64,000 bases of DNA from Streptomyces sp. NBRC 109706. Its GTDB lineage: Bacteria > Actinomycetota > Actinomycetes > Streptomycetales > Streptomycetaceae. The position numbers and the translations under genes are program-made. Under the pieces are notes generated by a model. The model was given only the letters and a program-made list of their open reading frames with translations, did no database searches and had not been told where the DNA came from. Every line of letters starts with the position of its first letter. The first letter of the stretch is position 1. The stretch lies in NCBI RefSeq assembly GCF_000974485.1, contig NZ_BBOM01000005.1, positions 1 to 64,000 of the forward strand, read 5' to 3'. Of the stretch, positions 14,837 to 24,117 are shown in pieces.

Positions 14837-16294
14837 GTGGACGGCCCCAAGACCGAAGCCCGCCCCGGCGGCATCGTCGGAATACTCGCCCTCGCGGGCA
14901 TCGTGGCCGCGCTCACGCAGACCCTGGTGGTCCCGCTGATCGGGGAACTGCCGACCATCTTCAACACCTCGTCGTCGAACGCCTCCTGGGTGATCACCGC
15001 CACCCTGCTGGCCGCCGCCGTGATCACCCCCGTCTCCGGCCGGCTCGGCGACATGTACGGCAAGCGGAGGATCCTGCTGGCCTCCACCGTCCCCCTGATC
15101 GCGGGATCTGTGCTCTGCGCGCTCACCTCCTCGGTCGGCCCGATGATCGTCGGGCGTGGCCTCCAGGGTCTGGGCATGGGCATGATCCCGCTGGGGATCA
15201 GCCTGCTGCGCGATGTGCTGCCGGCGGAGAAGCTGGGCACCTCCATCGCGCTGATGAGCGCCTCCATGGGCGTCGGCGGCGCCCTCGGCCTGCCGTTCGC
15301 GGCGACCGTCGCCGAACACGCCAGCTGGCGGGCGCTGTTCTGGGTGACGGCCGGGCTCAGCCTGCTGGTAGGCACGCTGATCTGGCTCTTTGTCCCGTCC
15401 GGCCGGGTGGCGACCACCCGGGCGCCGTTCGACGTGCTGGGCGCCGTCGGCCTCGGCAGCGCCCTGGTCTGTCTGCTGCTGGCCGTCTCCAAGGGAGGCG
15501 ACTGGGGCTGGTCCAGCGGCACCACGCTCGGCCTCTTCGCCGCCGCGCTGATCCTGCTGCCCCTGTGGGGACGTTGGGAGCTGCGCGCCAAGGATCCGCT
15601 GGTCGACCTGCGGGTGAACGGCCGGCCGCAGGTGCTGGTGACCAACGCGGCCTCGGTGCTCGTCGGCTTCTCGATGTACGCACAGTCGCTGGTCATCCCC
15701 CAGCTGCTGCAGCTGCCCGAGGCGACCGGCTACGGCCTAGGCCAGTCGATGATCGCCATGGGGCTGTGGATGGCGCCCGCCGGGCTGATGATGATGGCGA
15801 TGTCCCCGTTCGGCGCGCGGCTCTCGGCGGCCAGGGGGCCCAAGGTCACCCTGGCGGTCGGCAGTGTGGTCATCGCGGCCGGCTATCTCTCCGCGCTGCC
15901 GCTGCTCGGCTCGACCTGGGGACTCCTCGCCGTGACGCTGATCAGCTCCAGCGGGGTGGGGCTGGCCTATGGCGCGATGCCCGCGCTGATCATGAGCGGC
16001 GTCCCGCAGTCGGAGACCGGCTCGGCCAACAGCTTCAACGCGCTGATGCGGTCCATCGGTTCGTCGGTGGCCGCCGCCGTGATGGGCGTCGTGCTGGCCC
16101 AACTGACAACGGACTTCGGCGGGTTCCCGCTGCCGTCGGAGAACGGGTTCCGGGTGGCGCTGCTGATCGGCGCCGGCGTGGGCCTGGCGGCCGCGGCCGT
16201 CGCCGCCGCCATCCCGGTCCGGCCGCTGGCCGAGCCCGAGCACGAGCCCGCCGAGGAGGCGCCGCCCCGGGAGGCGACCCACGCGGAGGCATGA
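14837..16294 (+). CDS. MFS transporter, 14-TM drug/metabolite exporter type
   Basis: 485 residues from GTG 14837 (AAGGGAGAA upstream). About 14 hydrophobic helices; motif A GRLGDMYGKRRILLA after TM2, LVVPLIGELPTIFNTSSSNA in TM1 and a GVGGALGLPFAATVAEHASW motif-C region. The Asn/Ser-rich STSSSNASW segment is typical of actinobacterial exporters of this branch. Acidic C-terminal tail (EPEHEPAEEAPPREATHAEA). Likely controlled by the divergent MarR gene at 14202. Substrate unknown. Confidence 0.9.
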   Translation: MDGPKTEARPGGIVGILALAGIVAALTQTLVVPLIGELPTIFNTSSSNASWVITATLLAAAVITPVSGRLGDMYGKRRILLASTVPLIAGSVLCALTSSVGPMIVGRGLQGLGMGMIPLGISLLRDVLPAEKLGTSIALMSASMGVGGALGLPFAATVAEHASWRALFWVTAGLSLLVGTLIWLFVPSGRVATTRAPFDVLGAVGLGSALVCLLLAVSKGGDWGWSSGTTLGLFAAALILLPLWGRWELRAKDPLVDLRVNGRPQVLVTNAASVLVGFSMYAQSLVIPQLLQLPEATGYGLGQSMIAMGLWMAPAGLMMMAMSPFGARLSAARGPKVTLAVGSVVIAAGYLSALPLLGSTWGLLAVTLISSSGVGLAYGAMPALIMSGVPQSETGSANSFNALMRSIGSSVAAAVMGVVLAQLTTDFGGFPLPSENGFRVALLIGAGVGLAAAAVAAAIPVRPLAEPEHEPAEEAPPREATHAEA

Positions 16295-16302
16295 CCGGTA
16301 GT

Positions 16303-16335
16303 CCGTCCCCGCCGCCGGGCGGGCGGCGGGGACGG
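16303..16335 (+). terminator. Strong hairpin after the MFS gene
   Basis: CCGTCCCCGCCGCC (16303-16316) pairs perfectly with GGCGGCGGGGACGG (16322-16335) across a 5-nt loop, eight bases after the MFS stop. No T-run follows, as is usual in high-GC actinomycetes. Confidence 0.65.
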
Positions 16336-16352
16336 GCTACTGTGATGGGCCT

Positions 16353-16961
16353 ATGAACGACCGACCGCACGACGCGAACCGCCGCCTTGAGGTGGCCGCG
16401 ACGCCGACGGCTCCGGCGCTCGTCCTGCGCCCGTGGAGCGTCGCGGACGTGCCGGAGCTGGTCGAGATCCACCGGGATCCGGTGCTGCGGCGCTGGAGCG
16501 TCGACCCGCTGACAAGCCCGGACGACACCCTGCGCTGGTTGCGCGACCAGGAGCGGAGCTGGGCCGACGGCGACCGGTTCGCCTTCGCCGTGCTGACCGA
16601 CGGCCCCGAAGGGGCGGCGGAACGGGTGGCGGGCCATGTGGTGCTCAAGGAGGTCGCGGCGGGCAAGCCGTCGGCCGATGTGGGCTACTGGACGGCGGCC
16701 TGGGCGCGCGGCCGGGGCGTGGCGCCCCGCGCCCTTGAGGCGCTGACCGGTTGGGCGTTCGACACCTTCGGCGACACCGGGCTGGCCCGTCTCGATCTGC
16801 TGCACCAGGTGGACAACGCGGCCTCCTGCCGGGTCGCGGAGAAGACCGGCTACGCCTTCGACCGGCTGCTGCCGCCGGCACCGCCCGCCTTCCCGCGCGA
16901 GGGCCATGTGCACACCCGACACTTCCCGCGCCTCCCGCGCCTCGGACACCTCGCCGGCTGA
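16353..16961 (+). CDS. GNAT-family N-acetyltransferase (RimJ/RimL type)
   Basis: 202 residues. Starts its fold with LVLRPWSVADVPELVEIHRD; acetyl-CoA motif region VGYWTAAWARGRGVAPRALE (about 110-130) with the R-G-R-G-V pyrophosphate loop, then LDLLHQVDNAASCRVAEKTG, where the Asn and the Cys-Arg-Val-Ala-Glu-Lys-Thr-Gly helix are conserved in RimJ/RimL enzymes. These acetylate protein N-termini or small amines. TACTGT at 16338-16343, just before the ATG, could be a -10 box, giving an almost leaderless message. Target unknown. Confidence 0.87.
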   Translation: MNDRPHDANRRLEVAATPTAPALVLRPWSVADVPELVEIHRDPVLRRWSVDPLTSPDDTLRWLRDQERSWADGDRFAFAVLTDGPEGAAERVAGHVVLKEVAAGKPSADVGYWTAAWARGRGVAPRALEALTGWAFDTFGDTGLARLDLLHQVDNAASCRVAEKTGYAFDRLLPPAPPAFPREGHVHTRHFPRLPRLGHLAG

Positions 16962-16963
16962 GT

Positions 16964-17010
16964 CCGGCCCCACCCACCGGCCCCACCCACCGGCCCGCCC
17001 GGCGGGCCGG
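16964..17010 (+). terminator. 13-bp tandem repeats running into a perfect hairpin after the GNAT gene
   Basis: Two identical units CCGGCCCCACCCA (16964-16976, 16977-16989) are followed by CCGGCCCGCC (16990-16999), one base, and GGCGGGCCGG (17001-17010). The hairpin starts 28 bases after the stop and is a likely terminator; the repeats share its CCGGCCC word. Confidence 0.55.
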
Positions 17011-17282
17011 TGGCGCGCGGGGAAGCGACAACGCCCCCGCCCCGCGCCGGAGTTGCGCGCGCGCCGACCGCCGCGCCCCCGAGCCCGGCAGGGCCTCGGC
17101 CGCCACCGTTGGAGAACCACCGCCCGATGCGGTCGGGGGCCCCGCAACGTTCACTAACGGTCATCGCACCGGTCATTTACGCAACTTTCCGTGCACCCCT
17201 TGACGTCATTCGGGCATGCATCCACACTTTCGGCTAAGTTCAGTCAATAACCCAGGACTACAGTCACCCCGAGGTTGCCCGC
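17011..17282 (+). promoter_or_regulatory. Leader/promoter region of the deoR operon
   Basis: No convincing gene. The last 130 bp drop in GC (GTCATTTACGCAACTTTCC, then TTGACGTCATTC). TTGACG at 17200-17205 is a possible -35, but no -10 at 16-18 bp is convincing; TAAGTTCAGTCAATAAC further down (17234 on) may hold a regulator site. DeoR/GlpR-type regulators usually bind their own promoter. Confidence 0.35.
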
Positions 17283-18056
17283 ATGCTGCCTGCCGAGCGT
17301 CACCGTCGTATCACCGCCGCCGTCAACCAGGCCGGGACACTGAGCACCGAAGCCCTGGCCGCCGAGTTGGGGGTCTCCTCGGAGACCGTGCGGCGCGATC
17401 TGGCGCAGCTGGAGACCCGGGGGGCGTTGAGCAGGGTGCACGGCGGCGCCGCGGCCCTGTCCGTGGCGCGCGGGTTGACCGGCGAGGAGGCCCCGTTCGA
17501 CGAACGGGCCACCGAGGGCCGGGAGGCCAAGGAGGCGATCGGACGGACGGCGGCCGGCCTGGTCAGGCCCGGCATGACCGTGGTGATCGACCTCGGCACC
17601 ACCGCCGTCTCCGTCGCCCGCGCGCTGCCCGCCGACTTCCGTGGCCTGGTGGCCACGGCGTCGCTGCTGGTGGCCGGCGAACTGGCCGGCCGCCCCGGCG
17701 TCGAGGTGCTGATCCCCGGGGGGCGGGTGCGCGGCGGCGATCTGGTCTGCTCGGGGCCGACGGCGGTCAGCTTCTTCGACGGACTGCACGCCGATATCGC
17801 GTTCATCGGCTCCGGCGGCGTGTCCGCCGACGCGGGAGTGACGGACTTCCACTTCGACGAGATCGCCACAAAATCGGCGATAATCCGACGAAGCGCTCGC
17901 ACCTATGTCCTGGCCGACGCGAGCAAGCACGGCCGCATCGCACCCCACCGGGTCTGCGATTTCGAGGCGTGCACGGGCGTGATCGCCGACCTGGTGGGCG
18001 ACCAGGCGGTGGCCAACGCCATCGGCCGTTCGGGAGGCACCGTGATCACCCCCTGA
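17283..18056 (+). CDS. DeoR/GlpR-family transcriptional regulator
   Basis: 257 residues. N-terminal DeoR helix-turn-helix MLPAERHRRITAAVNQAGTL with STEALAAELGVSSETVRRDL (about 20-40) and the family hallmark GALSRVHGGAAAL. Residues 75-250 form the DeoRC sugar-phosphate sensor, with DLGTTAVSVARALP (phosphate loop), GPTAVSFFDGLHADIAFIGS, GVTDFHFDEIATKSAIIRRS and VLADASKHGRIAPHRVC. Such proteins repress sugar or polyol operons until a phosphorylated intermediate binds. First gene of the 17283-23969 group, 52 bp before the permease, so most likely its local repressor. Confidence 0.9.
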   Translation: MLPAERHRRITAAVNQAGTLSTEALAAELGVSSETVRRDLAQLETRGALSRVHGGAAALSVARGLTGEEAPFDERATEGREAKEAIGRTAAGLVRPGMTVVIDLGTTAVSVARALPADFRGLVATASLLVAGELAGRPGVEVLIPGGRVRGGDLVCSGPTAVSFFDGLHADIAFIGSGGVSADAGVTDFHFDEIATKSAIIRRSARTYVLADASKHGRIAPHRVCDFEACTGVIADLVGDQAVANAIGRSGGTVITP

Positions 18057-18108
18057 ACACCGCCCCGCACCTTCCCTCGCCCTCAGTACTCGAAAGGCAG
18101 CACGACCC

Positions 18109-19710
18109 ATGGCTCACGCGGACTCGACGACGTCGTCCGGTGCTTCGGGCACCCCGGCGACCTCGCCCGGCCAGGCCGGTTACAAGCAAACCGGTTACAA
18201 GCAAGAACTGGCCCGCGAACTGGGCTGGTACGCATCGTTCTCGATCGCCTTCGGCTTTGTCTCGATCGCGACGGGAATCTTCACCGCCTATGGCTCGGTG
18301 CTCAACACCTCGGGCCCGCGTGGCATCTGGGCCTGGCCCATCGTGGTGGTCGGCCAGCTGGCGGTGGCGTTGATCTTCGGCGCCCTCGCGGCCCGCATCC
18401 CCATCAGCGGCTACGCCTACCAGTGGGTGTCCCGGATCGTCGGCCCCGTCTGGGGCTGGATCATGGGATGGATATCGTTCGCGTTCCTCGGCGTGGTGGT
18501 CGTCGCCGTCGACTACACCATCGCCTCCACGATCCTGCCGGAGCTGTTCCGCTACCAGGGCACCACGCAGAACGCCTGGTTCATCACGGCGATCGTGATC
18601 CTGCTCCAGGCGATCCTGGTGGCGGCCTCCACCCGGGCCACGCACCGGGTCAACAATGTCGCGGTCACCATGCAGTTGATCGGGATGATCTCGCTGACCG
18701 TGCTGCTCTTCGTGGTCGGCGCCGTCACCGGGAAGCTGGACTTCGGCACCCTCTTCGAGGCGGCGCCCGCCGAGGCGGCCGGCTACTACGCGCTGGGCGA
18801 CATGACGCAGGCCGGACCCTTCGCGCTGGCGTTCCTGCTGGGCGCGTTCACCATCGTCGGGTTCGAGTCGGCGGCCAACCTGGCCGAGGAGACCAAGGAG
18901 CCGGCCCGGGTCATCCCCAAGGCGATGGCGCAGGCCGTGATCTCGCTGGGCGTGCTGGGCTTCCTCTTCCTGATCGCGGTCACCGCGCTGGCCGGCGATC
19001 CGGCCGAACTGGCCCAGTCCGACACGCCGGTGGCCACGGTGATCACGGCGGTGCTGGGCTCGGTGGTCGGCAAGATGCTGCTGGTGCTGGTGGTGCTGTC
19101 GATCTTCTCCTGTGGACTGGTGATCACGCTGAGCGGTACCCGACTGGTGTGGGCCATGTCCCGTGACGAGCGGTTCCCCGGCTGGCAGGCGCTGCGCAAG
19201 GTCAACCGGCGGCGCGGCACCCCGCTGAACGCGTCGATCTTCATGCTGGTGGTCGCGCAGGTGGTGCTGCTGGCCTTCTCCGGCTCGACGGACGCGCTCT
19301 TCGAGCTGTTCTCGGCGGCCACCCTGCTGCCGGCGATCATCTACGCCAGCACCGTGGTGATGTACATCCGCAAGCGCAAGTCGCTGCCGCCGAGCCAGGG
19401 CTTCACGCTGGGCCGCTGGGAGATGCCGGTGATCGTGGTGGCCTCGGTCTGGCTCGCCTACGAGCTGCTGCTCTTCCGCGACGAGTCGTTCCGCAACCCC
19501 TGGCTCTATGTCCTGCTGCTCTTCGCGATCGGCGCGGTCTACTTCCTCTATCTGCTGGCCACGCGTGGTCGGGCCGGGATGTCGATGCCCGAGATGGCGG
19601 ATATCGACCGGGAACTGGACCAGGAGTCCGACGGCGAGTCGGACGGCGAGGTCTCCGACGGTGGCGCGCCCCTGAGCGACGCCGGGCGGCCGGCGGGCGG
19701 TGGCCGATGA
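18109..19710 (+). CDS. APC-superfamily amino-acid/amine permease
   Basis: 533 residues, about 12 transmembrane helices with the APC start LGWYASFSIAFGFVSIATGI and the consensus GFESAANLAEETKEPARVIP in TM6-7, including the conserved Glu-Glu-Thr-Lys-Glu-Pro. Members of this branch import amino acids, GABA, choline-like or other amines by proton symport. The C-terminus is acidic (ELDQESDGESDGEVSDGG). It overlaps the kinase gene by four bases (ATGA). An amine-type permease in front of a polyol-type kinase and dehydrogenase is unusual. Confidence 0.9.
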   Translation: MAHADSTTSSGASGTPATSPGQAGYKQTGYKQELARELGWYASFSIAFGFVSIATGIFTAYGSVLNTSGPRGIWAWPIVVVGQLAVALIFGALAARIPISGYAYQWVSRIVGPVWGWIMGWISFAFLGVVVVAVDYTIASTILPELFRYQGTTQNAWFITAIVILLQAILVAASTRATHRVNNVAVTMQLIGMISLTVLLFVVGAVTGKLDFGTLFEAAPAEAAGYYALGDMTQAGPFALAFLLGAFTIVGFESAANLAEETKEPARVIPKAMAQAVISLGVLGFLFLIAVTALAGDPAELAQSDTPVATVITAVLGSVVGKMLLVLVVLSIFSCGLVITLSGTRLVWAMSRDERFPGWQALRKVNRRRGTPLNASIFMLVVAQVVLLAFSGSTDALFELFSAATLLPAIIYASTVVMYIRKRKSLPPSQGFTLGRWEMPVIVVASVWLAYELLLFRDESFRNPWLYVLLLFAIGAVYFLYLLATRGRAGMSMPEMADIDRELDQESDGESDGEVSDGGAPLSDAGRPAGGGR

Positions 19711-21134
19711 CGACCGTGCTCGCCATCGACCAGGGCACCTCGGGCACCAAGGCGATCGTGGTGGACGCCGACGGCGCCGCCCTGGCCATCGCCGAGGAGA
19801 CGGTGCGGCCGAGGTATCTGGACGGCGGCGGCGTCGAGCAGGACCCGGCGGAACTGCTCGACTCGGTGCTGACCGCCGGCCGTCGCGCGGTGCGCGCGGC
19901 GGGCCGGCCGATCGACGCGGTCGCCCTGGCCAACCAGGGCGAGACGGTGCTGGCGTGGGATCCACGCACCGGGGAGCCGCTGACACCGGCGATCGTCTGG
20001 CAGGACCGCAGGGCCGAGTCGGTCTGCGCCGAACTGGCCGACCACGCCGAGCTGGTGGCCCGACGCACCGGGCTGGTGCTCGACTCGTACTTCAGCGCGC
20101 CCAAGATGGCATGGCTGCGGCGGGAGTTGACCGGCGAGGGCGTGGTGACCACCACGGACACCTGGCTGGTACACCGGCTGACCGGGGAGTTCGTCACCGA
20201 TGTGACCACGGCGAGCCGGTCGTTGCTGCTCGATCTGGACACGGTGGCCTGGGACGACGAGCTGATCGGCCTCTTCGGTCTGGACGGCGAACGGCTGCCC
20301 CGGCTGGTGGCGTCCGACGAGATCGTCGGCACCACCGACGCGTTCGGCCCGGGCCGGGTGCCGGTGGCCGGGCTGATCGTGGACCAGCAGGCGGCGTTGG
20401 TCGCCGAGGGCTGTCTGACGCCCGGCACCGCCAAGTGCACCTTTGGCACCGGCGCCTTTCTGCTGGCCAACACCGGTGAGACGGCGGTCCGTTCACGCGG
20501 CGGGCTGACCACATCGGTCGCCTGGCGGACGGCCGGCGGGACGCCCTACTGCGTGGACGGACAGGTCTATACGGCGGCCTCGGCGATCCGTTGGCTGACC
20601 GGCCTGGGCTTCATCGACGCGGCGAGCGATCTGGACACGGTCGCGGCGGCGGACGCCGACGGGGTGCTCTGTGTGCCGGCGCTGGCCGGGCTCGCGGCAC
20701 CCTGGTGGCGCCCGGACGCCACGGCCAGCTTCACCGGGATGACGCTCTCCACCGGCCGGGAGCATCTGGTGCGCGCGGTGCTGGAGGGCATCGCGGCGCA
20801 GGTCGCCGAGGTGTGCCGGCTGGTGGCCGACGATCTGGGCGCGCCGTTGACCCGACTGCGGGCGGACGGCGGGCTGACCAACAGCCGGACGCTGATGCAG
20901 GCGCAGGCGGATCTGGCCGGCCTGCCGGTGGACGTCTACCCGTCGGGGCACGCCACCCCGTTGGGCGCGGCGGCGCTGGCCCGGATGGCGCTGGACCCCG
21001 GGCTCGGCCTCGCGGACGCGGTGGGCGACTGGACGCCGAGCCGGGTCTTCGAGCCGCGCTGGTCGGCGGACCGGGCCGAGGAGTTCAGGACCCGTTGGCT
21101 GCGCGCCGCCCAACTGGGCCTGGAGGAACGGTGA
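19707..21134 (+). CDS. FGGY-family carbohydrate/polyol kinase (glycerol-kinase-like)
   Basis: 475 residues. Actin-like ATPase fold: phosphate-1 motif AIDQGTSGTKAIVVDADGAA (6-25), IVWQDRRAESVCAEL, phosphate-2 region KCTFGTGAFLLANTG (about 232-246) and adenosine-binding GLTNSRTLMQAQADLAGLPV. DQQAALVAEGC and ADGGLTNS match glycerol-kinase-like members, but the substrate Trp/Arg/Glu pattern differs enough that the polyol cannot be named. Coupled to the permease by ATGA overlap, followed by GlpA-like and GlpB-like oxidoreductases: transport, phosphorylation, then oxidation of the phosphorylated product is the likely route. Confidence 0.88.
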   Translation: MTTVLAIDQGTSGTKAIVVDADGAALAIAEETVRPRYLDGGGVEQDPAELLDSVLTAGRRAVRAAGRPIDAVALANQGETVLAWDPRTGEPLTPAIVWQDRRAESVCAELADHAELVARRTGLVLDSYFSAPKMAWLRRELTGEGVVTTTDTWLVHRLTGEFVTDVTTASRSLLLDLDTVAWDDELIGLFGLDGERLPRLVASDEIVGTTDAFGPGRVPVAGLIVDQQAALVAEGCLTPGTAKCTFGTGAFLLANTGETAVRSRGGLTTSVAWRTAGGTPYCVDGQVYTAASAIRWLTGLGFIDAASDLDTVAAADADGVLCVPALAGLAAPWWRPDATASFTGMTLSTGREHLVRAVLEGIAAQVAEVCRLVADDLGAPLTRLRADGGLTNSRTLMQAQADLAGLPVDVYPSGHATPLGAAALARMALDPGLGLADAVGDWTPSRVFEPRWSADRAEEFRTRWLRAAQLGLEER

Positions 21135-21258
21135 CCGCGCCCTGAGGAAGCCCGCGAGAAACCGTCGCGGCACGTCGCGGCACGCCGTAAGGCGTCTTGA
21201 GGCGTCGCGGCACAACACAGCCGAGCAGGACAGACGAGCAGTGAGGAAGCACCCCGTT

Positions 21259-22716
21259 ATGGACCCCACATCAGCCGGACGGGACCCGGTGTTCGATGTG
21301 GCGGTGATCGGCGCCGGGATCGTGGGCGCCGCCATCGCACGTGAACTCTCCGGATACCAGCTGTCGGTGGCCCTGGTGGAAGCCCGCGACGATGTGGGCG
21401 ACGGCACCAGCAAGGCCAACACCGCGATTCTGCACACCGGTTTCGACGCCAAGCCGGGCACCCTTGAGTCCCGGCTGGTCAGCCAGGGCTATGCCCTGCT
21501 CAGCGCCTATGCCGAGAAAACGGGCATCCCCGTCGAGCGCACGGGGGCGGTGCTGGTCGCCTGGACCGAGGAGGAGCTGGCGGCGCTCCCCGGGCTCAGG
21601 GAGAAGGCGGAGGCCAACGGCTATCCGCACTGCCGGCTGATCGACCCGGACGAGGTCTACCGCGCGCTGCCCGCGCTGGGCGAGGGCGTGTTGGGCGGGC
21701 TCACCGTGCCCGACGAGTCCATCATCTGCACCTGGACGACCAATCTCGCGCTGGCCACGGACGCCAGGGGGCGCGGCACCGAGGTGCTGCTGGACCATGC
21801 GGTGACCGAGGTCGCCGTCGGCGCCGAACACACCACCCTGACCACCAGGGGCGGTACGGTGCGGGCCCGTTGGGTGGTCAACGCGGCGGGGCTCGGCGCC
21901 GATGTGATCGACGGGCTCTTCGGACACCGGCGGTTCACGGTCACCCCGCGCCGGGGCGAGCTGTTCGTCTTCGACAAGCTGGCCCGGCCGCTGGCCGACC
22001 GGATCGTGCTGCCGGTGCCCACCTCCCGGGGCAAGGGTGTCCTCATCTCGCCGACCATCTACGGCAATGTGATGCTCGGCCCCACCTCCGAGGATCTGGA
22101 CGACAAGACGGCGACCGGCACCTCGGAGAGCGGCTTCGAGTTCCTGCTCGGCAAGGGCGAACGGTTGATGCCCAGGCTGCTCCAGGAGGAGGTGACCGCC
22201 AGCTATGCCGGGCTGCGCGCCGCCGTCGACCACGGCGACTATCTGATCGAGGCCACCGCCGAGCAGCGCTATCTGCTGGTGGGCGGCATCCGTTCGACCG
22301 GACTGACCGCCGGCATCGCCATCGCCGAGCATGTCACCGGGCTGCTCGCCGACGCGGGGCTGGAGCTGACGCCCCGCGCCGAGCTGCCCGAACCGCCCAG
22401 GATGCCCAATATCGGCGAGGCGGGGCGCCGCCCCTACCAGGACGCCGAACGCATCGCCGCCGACCCCGCCTACGGCACGGTGGTGTGCTTCTGCGAACGA
22501 GTCACCGCAGGCGAGATCCGGGACGCCTGCCAGGCGCCGCTGCCGGCCCGCACCCCCGAGGGCCTGCGCCGCCGCACCCGTGCGATGAACGGCCGCTGCC
22601 AGGGCTTCTTCTGCGGCGCCGAGGTGAACCGACTGTTCGACGAGCAGACACGGACGGCGGCCCCCACCGGGCCGGCCGGCGACGACCGGGCGGTCACGCC
22701 CCGACAGGAGGCGTGA
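21259..22716 (+). CDS. GlpA-like FAD dehydrogenase with C-terminal BFD [2Fe-2S]-type domain
   Basis: 485 residues from ATG 21259 (GAGGAA upstream); a GTG at 21241 is an alternative. FAD Rossmann motif DVAVIGAGIVGAAIARELSG, DAO-type body with EARDDVGDGTSKANTAILHT and the second conserved block LVGGIRSTGLTAGIAIAEHV. C-terminal BFD-like domain with VVCFCERVTAGEIRDACQAP and RTRAMNGRCQGFFCGAEV, giving CxC...Cx4C, as in anaerobic glycerol-3-phosphate dehydrogenase GlpA and related COG0579 enzymes. Probably oxidises a phosphopolyol and passes electrons via the Fe-S site to the next gene product. Confidence 0.87.
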   Translation: MDPTSAGRDPVFDVAVIGAGIVGAAIARELSGYQLSVALVEARDDVGDGTSKANTAILHTGFDAKPGTLESRLVSQGYALLSAYAEKTGIPVERTGAVLVAWTEEELAALPGLREKAEANGYPHCRLIDPDEVYRALPALGEGVLGGLTVPDESIICTWTTNLALATDARGRGTEVLLDHAVTEVAVGAEHTTLTTRGGTVRARWVVNAAGLGADVIDGLFGHRRFTVTPRRGELFVFDKLARPLADRIVLPVPTSRGKGVLISPTIYGNVMLGPTSEDLDDKTATGTSESGFEFLLGKGERLMPRLLQEEVTASYAGLRAAVDHGDYLIEATAEQRYLLVGGIRSTGLTAGIAIAEHVTGLLADAGLELTPRAELPEPPRMPNIGEAGRRPYQDAERIAADPAYGTVVCFCERVTAGEIRDACQAPLPARTPEGLRRRTRAMNGRCQGFFCGAEVNRLFDEQTRTAAPTGPAGDDRAVTPRQEA

Positions 22717-22718
22717 CC

Positions 22719-23969
22719 ATGAACACCACTCTCACCCCGGACGTGTTGATCATCGGCGGCGGCCCCGCCGGGCTCACCGCGGCCGCCCGGCTGGCGCCCC
22801 GCGTGAGCGGACAGGTGCTGGTCCTGGACCGGGAGGCGGACGCCGGCGGCATCCCCCGGCACAGCGACCACCCCGGCTACGGCATGCGCGATCTGAAGCG
22901 GGTGACCAGCGGCCCGCGTTACGCCCGCCAGCTGGTGGAACGGGCCGTCGCGGCCGGCGCCGAGATCCGCACCCGGGCCACCGTCACCGGCTGGTCCGGC
23001 GAGCGCACCGTCGAGGTCACCAGCCCCGGGGGACGGTTCGAGGTGGCGGCCCGCGCGGTGGTGCTGGCCACCGGCGCGCGGGAGCGGCCGCGCGCGGCCC
23101 GGCGCGTCCCGGGCGATCGGCCGCACGGCGTCTATACCACCGGACAGCTGCAGAACATCGTGCATCTGCACCACGGCCGGGTCGGCGAGCGCGCGGTCGT
23201 GGTCGGCGGCGAACTGGTCAGCTGGTCGGCCGTGTTGACGCTCCGCGAGGCCGGCTGCGCCACCGCGCTGATGACCACCCCCTACCGGAGGTCGGAGTCC
23301 TACGCGGCCTTCACCGTCCCGGGCCGGACCGTGCTGCGGGTGCCGGTGGCCACCCGCACCCGGGTGACAAGGATCATCGGCAGGGGCCGGGTCGGCGCCG
23401 TGGAGATCGAGCACCTGGACACCGGGGCGCGCCGCACCGTGGACTGCGACACCGTGATCTTCACCGGCGACTGGATCCCGGACCACGAACTGGCCAGGAC
23501 CGCCGGGATCGAACTCGACCCCGGCACCCTGGGCCCGCGCGTCGACCCGGCGCTGCGCACGAGCCACCCCGGGGTGTTCGCTGCCGGAAACGTTCTGCAC
23601 CCGGTCGACACGGCGGATGTGGCGGCGTTGGACGGCGCCCATGTCGCCGATTCGGTGCTGCGCTGGCTGGCCGCCGACGGCCGCCCCTCGGACGGCACCG
23701 GGGTGCCGATCACCGTCGACCCGCCGCTGCGGTGGATCGCGCCCAGCCTGCTGCGGCCCGACTCCCCCGCCCCCGCACGCGACCGACTGCTGCTGTGGAC
23801 CGACGAGTTCGTGCTGGTGCCCCGGGTCACCGTGCGGCAGGACGGCCGGGTGGTCGCCCGCCGCACCCTGCCCTGGCCGGCCGCGCCCGGCCGGGTGCTG
23901 CGCATCCCGTCCTCGGTGCTGCGCCGGGTCGACCGGCACGGAGGTGAGGTGCGGGTGAGCGTGACATGA
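22719..23969 (+). CDS. FAD-dependent pyridine-nucleotide-disulfide-type oxidoreductase (GlpB/COG0446-like partner)
   Basis: 416 residues from ATG 22719 with AGGAGG upstream, 2 bp after the GlpA-like gene. Two dinucleotide folds: DVLIIGGGPAGLTAAARLAP (8-27) and VVVGGELVSWSAVLTLREAG (about 165-185); FAD motif PGVFAAGNVLHPVDTADVAA near the C-terminal third. No redox-active CxxC disulfide is present. The last 75 residues form an extension of unknown fold (from DPPLRWIAPSLLRPDS). In Clostridia-type glycerol operons a COG0579 enzyme and this type are followed by a CxxC-bearing DUF1667 protein; none is encoded here and this extension has no Cys. Confidence 0.85.
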   Translation: MNTTLTPDVLIIGGGPAGLTAAARLAPRVSGQVLVLDREADAGGIPRHSDHPGYGMRDLKRVTSGPRYARQLVERAVAAGAEIRTRATVTGWSGERTVEVTSPGGRFEVAARAVVLATGARERPRAARRVPGDRPHGVYTTGQLQNIVHLHHGRVGERAVVVGGELVSWSAVLTLREAGCATALMTTPYRRSESYAAFTVPGRTVLRVPVATRTRVTRIIGRGRVGAVEIEHLDTGARRTVDCDTVIFTGDWIPDHELARTAGIELDPGTLGPRVDPALRTSHPGVFAAGNVLHPVDTADVAALDGAHVADSVLRWLAADGRPSDGTGVPITVDPPLRWIAPSLLRPDSPAPARDRLLLWTDEFVLVPRVTVRQDGRVVARRTLPWPAAPGRVLRIPSSVLRRVDRHGGEVRVSVT

Positions 23970-24117
23970 ACGGACAGGTGAGCGCGGAGGGAACGGTGGG
24001 ACGGGAACACCGCGTGGTTTCGTGACACGCTCGTGACAACTCGGGGGCAACCTGGGACCGGGGCGATCCGTCGAACGGGACGACACCGGCCTTTTGGCCG
24101 CCTGACGAGGAGTTCGA

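Noticed and set aside
17283..23969. Plain glycerol (glpFKD) operon
   Set aside because: No GlpF-type facilitator and the kinase/permease combination does not fit; the substrate was left open.
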